The position numbers and the translations under genes are program-made. The notes under the pieces were generated by a model. It saw only the letters and a program-made list of their open reading frames with translations. It was not told where the DNA came from and ran no database searches. A DNA stretch of 10,058 bases from Thiobacillus sp. (lineage in GTDB: Bacteria > Pseudomonadota > Gammaproteobacteria > Burkholderiales > Thiobacillaceae), in NCBI RefSeq assembly GCF_024708915.1, contig NZ_JANJXQ010000012.1:1-10058 (forward strand), given 5' to 3'. The stretch's first letter is position 1. Every line of letters begins with the position of its first letter. Positions 7,070 through 10,058 of the stretch are shown piece after piece.

Positions 7070-7767
7070 ATTTCTACGCCCTGATCCCCGCCGCCGGTTC
7101 CGGCAGCCGCATGGGCGGCACGATCGAAAAGCAGTATCTCGATCTGAACGCGGTGCCGATGATCGCGCACGCCATGATGGTGCTGGCCCGCGCGCCGCGC
7201 ATCACGCGCATCTTCGTCGTGCTGTCGCCGACCGACAGGCGCTGGAACAACTACGCATGGCAGGGCTGGGAAGATCGCATCGAAGTGCTGCGCTGCGGCG
7301 GCGAAACCCGCGCCGAGACCGTGCTGAACAGCCTCGACGCGATCGCGAAAATCTGCACGCCGGACGACTGGGTGCTGGTGCACGACGCCGCGCGTCCCTG
7401 TCTGCCCGACGAGATGCTGGCGAAGTTGCTGGACGAAGTCGCCGACGATCCGGTCGGTGGCCTGCTCGCCGTGCCGGTGGCCGACACGCTCAAACGCGCC
7501 GCGGCCGACCCGGCAAGCGGCGCGCGCGTCGAGGCCACGGTGCCGCGCGCCGGCCTGTGGCAGGCGCAAACCCCGCAGATGTTCCGCCACGGAAAACTGA
7601 CCGAGGCGCTGCGCGCGGCCGGAGCCGACATGACCGACGAGGCCTCGGCGATCGAGCAGCTCGGTCTGCAGCCGAGACTGGTCGAGTCGGACAGCCGCAA
7701 CCTCAAGGTCACCTATCCGCAGGATCTCGAACTGGCGGGGATGATTCTAAGGAAGCTGTATGAATGA
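7066..7767 (+). CDS. ispD: 2-C-methyl-D-erythritol 4-phosphate cytidylyltransferase
   Basis: IspD joins CTP and methylerythritol 4-phosphate to give CDP-methylerythritol, the third step of the MEP isoprenoid pathway, in the cytosol. The 233-aa protein begins with the nucleotide-binding signature [15 protein letters not shown], with Lys22 following. Further motifs are the CTP-site VLVHDAARP (about 103-111), VPVADTLKR (about 136-144), and [13 protein letters not shown] with Arg161 matching E. coli Arg157. [11 protein letters not shown] and [13 protein letters not shown] complete the family pattern. Length is normal. The start overlaps the ftsK stop in an ATGA, and the stop overlaps ispF by 8 nt, so translation is probably coupled. 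IspE, the enzyme between IspD and IspF, is not in this window. Confidence 0.96.
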   Translation: MNFYALIPAAGSGSRMGGTIEKQYLDLNAVPMIAHAMMVLARAPRITRIFVVLSPTDRRWNNYAWQGWEDRIEVLRCGGETRAETVLNSLDAIAKICTPDDWVLVHDAARPCLPDEMLAKLLDEVADDPVGGLLAVPVADTLKRAAADPASGARVEATVPRAGLWQAQTPQMFRHGKLTEALRAAGADMTDEASAIEQLGLQPRLVESDSRNLKVTYPQDLELAGMILRKLYE

Positions 7768-8242
7768 CATCCGGGTCGGCCACGGCTTCGACGTCCACGC
7801 CTTCGCCGAGAACCGCAAGCTCATCATCGGCGGCGTCGAGATTCCCCATGAACTCGGGCTCGCCGGGCACTCCGACGCCGACGTGCTGCTGCACGCGATC
7901 TGCGACGCGCTGCTGGGCGCGGCGGGGCTGGGCGACATCGGCCGTCACTTCCCGGACACCGACATGGCGTTCGCCGGGATCGACAGCCGCATCCTGCTGC
8001 GCCGCGTCGCCGAACAGCTGCGCGAGCGCAACTGGCGGGTCGGCAACGTGGACGCCACCATCATCGCCCAGGCGCCGAAAATGGCGCCGCACATCGCGCG
8101 GATGACGGCGCACATCGCCGACGACCTCGGCATCGCGCTCGACCGCGTCAACGTCAAAGCGACCACCACCGAGAAGCTCGGCTTCACCGGGCGCCGCGAG
8201 GGCATCGCGGCCGAGGCGGTGTGCCTGATCGGCCGTGACTGA
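7760..8242 (+). CDS. ispF: 2-C-methyl-D-erythritol 2,4-cyclodiphosphate synthase
   Basis: IspF cyclises CDP-methylerythritol 2-phosphate to methylerythritol cyclodiphosphate with release of CMP, the fifth MEP-pathway step. The 160-aa protein has the family opening [12 protein letters not shown] with metal ligands Asp11 and His13, then [22 protein letters not shown] with the third ligand His45. [10 protein letters not shown] and [20 protein letters not shown] complete the homotrimer active site. Length is normal. A Shine-Dalgarno AAGGAAG (7749-7755) lies 4 nt before the ATG, inside the end of ispD. The stop overlaps the thpR start by 8 nt. Confidence 0.97.
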   Translation: MNDIRVGHGFDVHAFAENRKLIIGGVEIPHELGLAGHSDADVLLHAICDALLGAAGLGDIGRHFPDTDMAFAGIDSRILLRRVAEQLRERNWRVGNVDATIIAQAPKMAPHIARMTAHIADDLGIALDRVNVKATTTEKLGFTGRREGIAAEAVCLIGRD

Positions 8243-8804
8243 GCCGGGCGGCAACGAATCCCCCGAACCCGCGACGCTGCGGCTCTTCTTCGCGCTGTGG
8301 CCGGACGAGGCCACCCGCGACGCACTCAACCGCACCGGCAAATGGTTGCACCAGCACTGGGGCGGCAGGCGCATGCGCGCCGAGACCGTCCACATCACCC
8401 TGGCTTTCCTGGGGGAGACGCCGTCCGGCCGGCTCGATGACCTCGTCGCCTGCGCAGAAAACGTCGGCACCGACGTCTACGACCTAATCCTCGACCAGGC
8501 GGGCTACTGGCGGCACAACCGCATCGGCTGGCTGGGCGCGAGCGAGACGCCGCCGCAGCATTTCGACCTGGTGCGGGCTCTGGCCACCGGGCTGCAGCAG
8601 GCGGGCTTCCCCGTCGACGCGCGGCCGCACGTGCCGCACGTCACGCTGCTTCGCAATTCCCGCGGCGGCGAGGTGCCGGCGTGCACGCCGGTGGTCTGGC
8701 CGATCCGGGAATTCGTCCTGGTGCAATCCGATCTGGACGCGGACGGCGCGCACTACGAGGTGATCCGGCGCTGGGAACTCGGCCGCCCCCCGAGGGAGGC
8801 CTGA
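8235..8804 (+). CDS. thpR: RNA 2',3'-cyclic phosphodiesterase (ThpR/LigT family)
   Basis: This 189-aa member of the 2H phosphoesterase superfamily hydrolyses RNA 2',3'-cyclic phosphate ends and can make 2'-5' linkages in reverse; its cellular purpose is poorly known. The two catalytic H-x-T motifs are HIT in VHITLAFLG (His53, Thr55) and HVT in PHVTLLRN (His135, Thr137). [11 protein letters not shown] near the N-terminus is the usual family opening. The start is GTG at 8235, inside the last codons of ispF (8-nt overlap), with no own Shine-Dalgarno, so it probably depends on coupling. The Pro- and Glu-rich first 13 residues are not conserved in the family, so the start could be slightly later. 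It is the last gene of the ftsK-ispD-ispF-thpR run. Confidence 0.93.
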   Translation: MTEPGGNESPEPATLRLFFALWPDEATRDALNRTGKWLHQHWGGRRMRAETVHITLAFLGETPSGRLDDLVACAENVGTDVYDLILDQAGYWRHNRIGWLGASETPPQHFDLVRALATGLQQAGFPVDARPHVPHVTLLRNSRGGEVPACTPVVWPIREFVLVQSDLDADGAHYEVIRRWELGRPPREA

Positions 8805-8844
8805 AGTGACGCCGCGTGTCGAATGTGCCACAGAAAAATAACAG

Positions 8845-8873
8845 TTGCCCTGGATTTGTCTCCTGTATAGAAT
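8845..8873 (+). promoter_or_regulatory. Sigma-70 promoter of tRNA-Val
   Basis: TTGCCC (8845-8850) and TAGAAT (8868-8873) are separated by exactly 17 nt, and transcription would begin about 6 nt before the tRNA. Four of six and five of six bases match consensus. This is the best promoter in the window. No other promoter is evident before thrS. Confidence 0.75.
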
Positions 8874-8885
8874 GCGCACCTCTTC

Positions 8886-8962
8886 AGGCGCGTAGCTCAG
8901 CTGGTTAGAGCACCACCTTGACATGGTGGGGGTCGTTGGTTCGAGTCCAATCGCGCCTACCA
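8886..8962 (+). tRNA. tRNA-Val (anticodon GAC)
   Basis: The 77-nt gene folds into a full cloverleaf. The acceptor is AGGCGCG with CGCGCCT; the D-arm is GCTC with GAGC; the anticodon arm is CCACC-TTGACAT-GGTGG with GAC in the centre, which reads Val codons GUC and GUU. The T-arm is GTTGG-TTCGAGT-CCAAT. The discriminator A and CCA are encoded. It has its own promoter and sits between thpR and thrS. Confidence 0.97.
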
Positions 8963-9107
8963 ATATTCATTGGGTCGGGATGACCTCTGGAGGTTGCGAA
9001 ATGTCACCGCGAACTAGCAAGGCGCTGGCTGGATAAAACCGGCCTGGATAAAACCCGGCGCACAGCTGTTCGCAGACGTTTCTGCAAACTTCAACACTGC
9101 AGTACCC
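8963..9107 (+). promoter_or_regulatory. tRNA-to-thrS leader region with a short candidate leader ORF
   Basis: This 145-nt stretch would be the 5' part of a tRNA-thrS read-through transcript. It contains a GGAGG at 8989-8993, 7 nt before an ATG at 9001 that opens an 11-codon frame [11 protein letters not shown] ending in TAA at 9034-9036. An in-frame ATG at 8980 would make it 18 codons with two Thr. Thr content is low, so attenuation by Thr starvation in the classical leader-peptide manner is not strongly suggested. The role is unknown. Confidence 0.3.
9029..9056. repeat. Two-copy tandem repeat in the thrS leader
   Basis: CTGGATAAAACC occurs at 9029-9040 and again at 9044-9055, a 15-nt period. 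The first copy overlaps the end of the candidate leader ORF. This is probably a replication-slippage duplication. Confidence 0.7.
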
Positions 9108-9135
9108 AAAAAGCGCGGCCGGTCCGCGCTTTTTT
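9108..9135 (+). terminator. Intrinsic terminator or attenuator before thrS
   Basis: AAAAAGCGCGG (9108-9118), loop CCGGT, and CCGCGCTTTTTT (9124-9135) form a strong GC stem flanked by a run of T. It is a classic rho-independent terminator for the tRNA transcript. It ends only 20 nt before the thrS ATG. Confidence 0.85.
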
Positions 9136-9155
9136 CGTTTCCGGAGCCTAGAAAA

Positions 9156-10058
9156 ATGGTCAACGTCACGCTTCCCGATGGTTCGGTCCGCCAGTTCGAC
9201 TCGCCCGTCACGGTCGCGCAGGTCGCGGCGAGCATCGGCGCCGGTCTTGCCAAGGCGGCGCTCGCCGGCCGCGTCGACGGCAAGCTGGTCGACACCAGCC
9301 ACCTGATCGACCACGACGCGCAGCTTGCCATCGTCACCGCCCGGGACGCCGAGGCGCTCGACCTGATCCGCCACGATGCTGCCCACGTGATGGCGCAGGC
9401 GGTGCAGGAGCTGTATCCCGGCACCCAGGTGACGATCGGCCCTGCGATCGAGGACGGCTTCTACTACGACTTCGCGCGCGAGCAGCCCTTCACGCCGGAA
9501 GACCTGGAAAAGATCGAGAAGCGCATGGAGGAGATCGTCAAGCGCGACCTGCCGATCCAGCGCGAGGTGTGGGAACGCGAGGACGCCAAGAAGGTGTTCG
9601 CCGAGCTCGGCGAGACGTACAAGGTGCAGATCATCGACGAGGTGATTCCCGCGGGCGAGGAACTTTCGATCTACCGCCAGGGCGACTGGTTCGACGTCTG
9701 TCGCGGTCCGCACCTGCCGTCGACCGGCAAGCTGCCGCGCGCGTTCAAGCTGATGAAGCTCGCCGGCGCCTACTGGCGTGGCGACTCGAGGAACGCGATG
9801 CTGCAGCGCATCTACGGTACCGCATGGGCGAAGAAGGAGGACCTCGAGGCCTATCTCCATCGCCTGGCGGAGGCCGAGAAGCGCGACCACCGCCGGCTGG
9901 CGAAGCAGCTCGACCTCCTGCACATGCAGGACGAGGCGCCGGGCATGGTGTTCTGGCACCCCAAGGGCTGGATCGTGTGGCAGCAGATCGAGCAGTACAT
10001 GCGGCAGAAATTCGTCGAGTACGGCTACGAGGAGGTGAGGACGCCCGCGGTGATGGAC
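9156..10058 (+). CDS. thrS: Threonyl-tRNA synthetase (partial, runs off the right edge)
   Basis: ThrRS charges tRNA-Thr with threonine in the cytosol and edits misloaded serine. The first 301 residues are visible. Residues 1-62 are the TGS domain ([19 protein letters not shown]). The editing domain follows, with HDAAH (His73, His77) and DVCRGPHL (Cys182, His186), the same zinc-like site positions as in E. coli. From about 243 the class II catalytic core begins ([20 protein letters not shown], then [11 protein letters not shown]). The frame stays open to the last base; the aminoacylation and anticodon domains lie beyond. ATG 9156 is preceded by GGAG at 9143-9146. A strong terminator lies just upstream, so expression probably depends on read-through from the tRNA promoter or on attenuation. 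Confidence 0.97.
   Translation, partial: MVNVTLPDGSVRQFDSPVTVAQVAASIGAGLAKAALAGRVDGKLVDTSHLIDHDAQLAIVTARDAEALDLIRHDAAHVMAQAVQELYPGTQVTIGPAIEDGFYYDFAREQPFTPEDLEKIEKRMEEIVKRDLPIQREVWEREDAKKVFAELGETYKVQIIDEVIPAGEELSIYRQGDWFDVCRGPHLPSTGKLPRAFKLMKLAGAYWRGDSRNAMLQRIYGTAWAKKEDLEAYLHRLAEAEKRDHRRLAKQLDLLHMQDEAPGMVFWHPKGWIVWQQIEQYMRQKFVEYGYEEVRTPAVMD

Noticed and set aside
8484..8963. Minus-strand open frame opening MVGAIGLEPTTPTMSRWCS
   Set aside because: It begins in the antisense of tRNA-Val and runs antisense through thpR. This peptide is a well-known artefact of reverse-translated tRNA genes.
8967..9959. 330-aa minus-strand open frame opposite thrS
   Set aside because: Antisense of the well-conserved thrS editing region, with a composition typical of shadows.

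Overview
The window looks like a piece of a betaproteobacterial chromosome, probably Nitrosomonadales or a Thiobacillus-like lineage. This is inferred from protein character, high GC and gene order, not from a database search. Most of it is ordinary housekeeping DNA with one short mosaic of mobile elements at the left edge. I did not find a convincing new biological system.

Bases 1-1953 are a stack of three mobile elements. First comes the right end of an IS3-family insertion sequence (transposase C-terminus plus terminal inverted repeat, ending at about 134). Next is the 3' part of a group II intron (about 135-1742). Its reverse transcriptase/maturase is interrupted by one in-frame amber codon, and its catalytic domains V and VI can be read directly. 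Last is a relic of an ISL3-family element on the minus strand (about 1743-1953), which the intron abuts. The 5' part of the intron is missing from the window: the IS3 element either interrupts it or replaced it.

Bases 1954-2561 hold an upstream leader region, a small exported ComEA-like helix-hairpin-helix protein (+), and an intergenic stretch with a dispersed-repeat pair in opposite orientation and a strong hairpin. On the minus strand follows a compact operon transcribed right to left: trxB (thioredoxin reductase), a Smr-domain protein, and a Bcp/PrxQ-type peroxiredoxin. The last two overlap by 4 nt. Thioredoxin reductase regenerates thioredoxin, the usual reductant of Bcp peroxiredoxins, so the operon has a redox logic.

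A 124-bp divergent promoter region (4672-4795) separates trxB from a plus-strand run of ftsK, ispD, ispF and thpR. Each of these overlaps the next by 4-8 nt, which suggests one translationally coupled transcript covering chromosome segregation, two steps of the MEP isoprenoid pathway, and an RNA 2',3'-cyclic phosphodiesterase. Then comes a tRNA-Val(GAC) gene with its own clear sigma-70 promoter, a leader region with a short tandem repeat and a strong intrinsic terminator, and thrS (threonyl-tRNA synthetase), which runs off the right edge. The terminator sits only about 20 nt before the thrS start, so thrS is probably expressed by read-through or attenuation.
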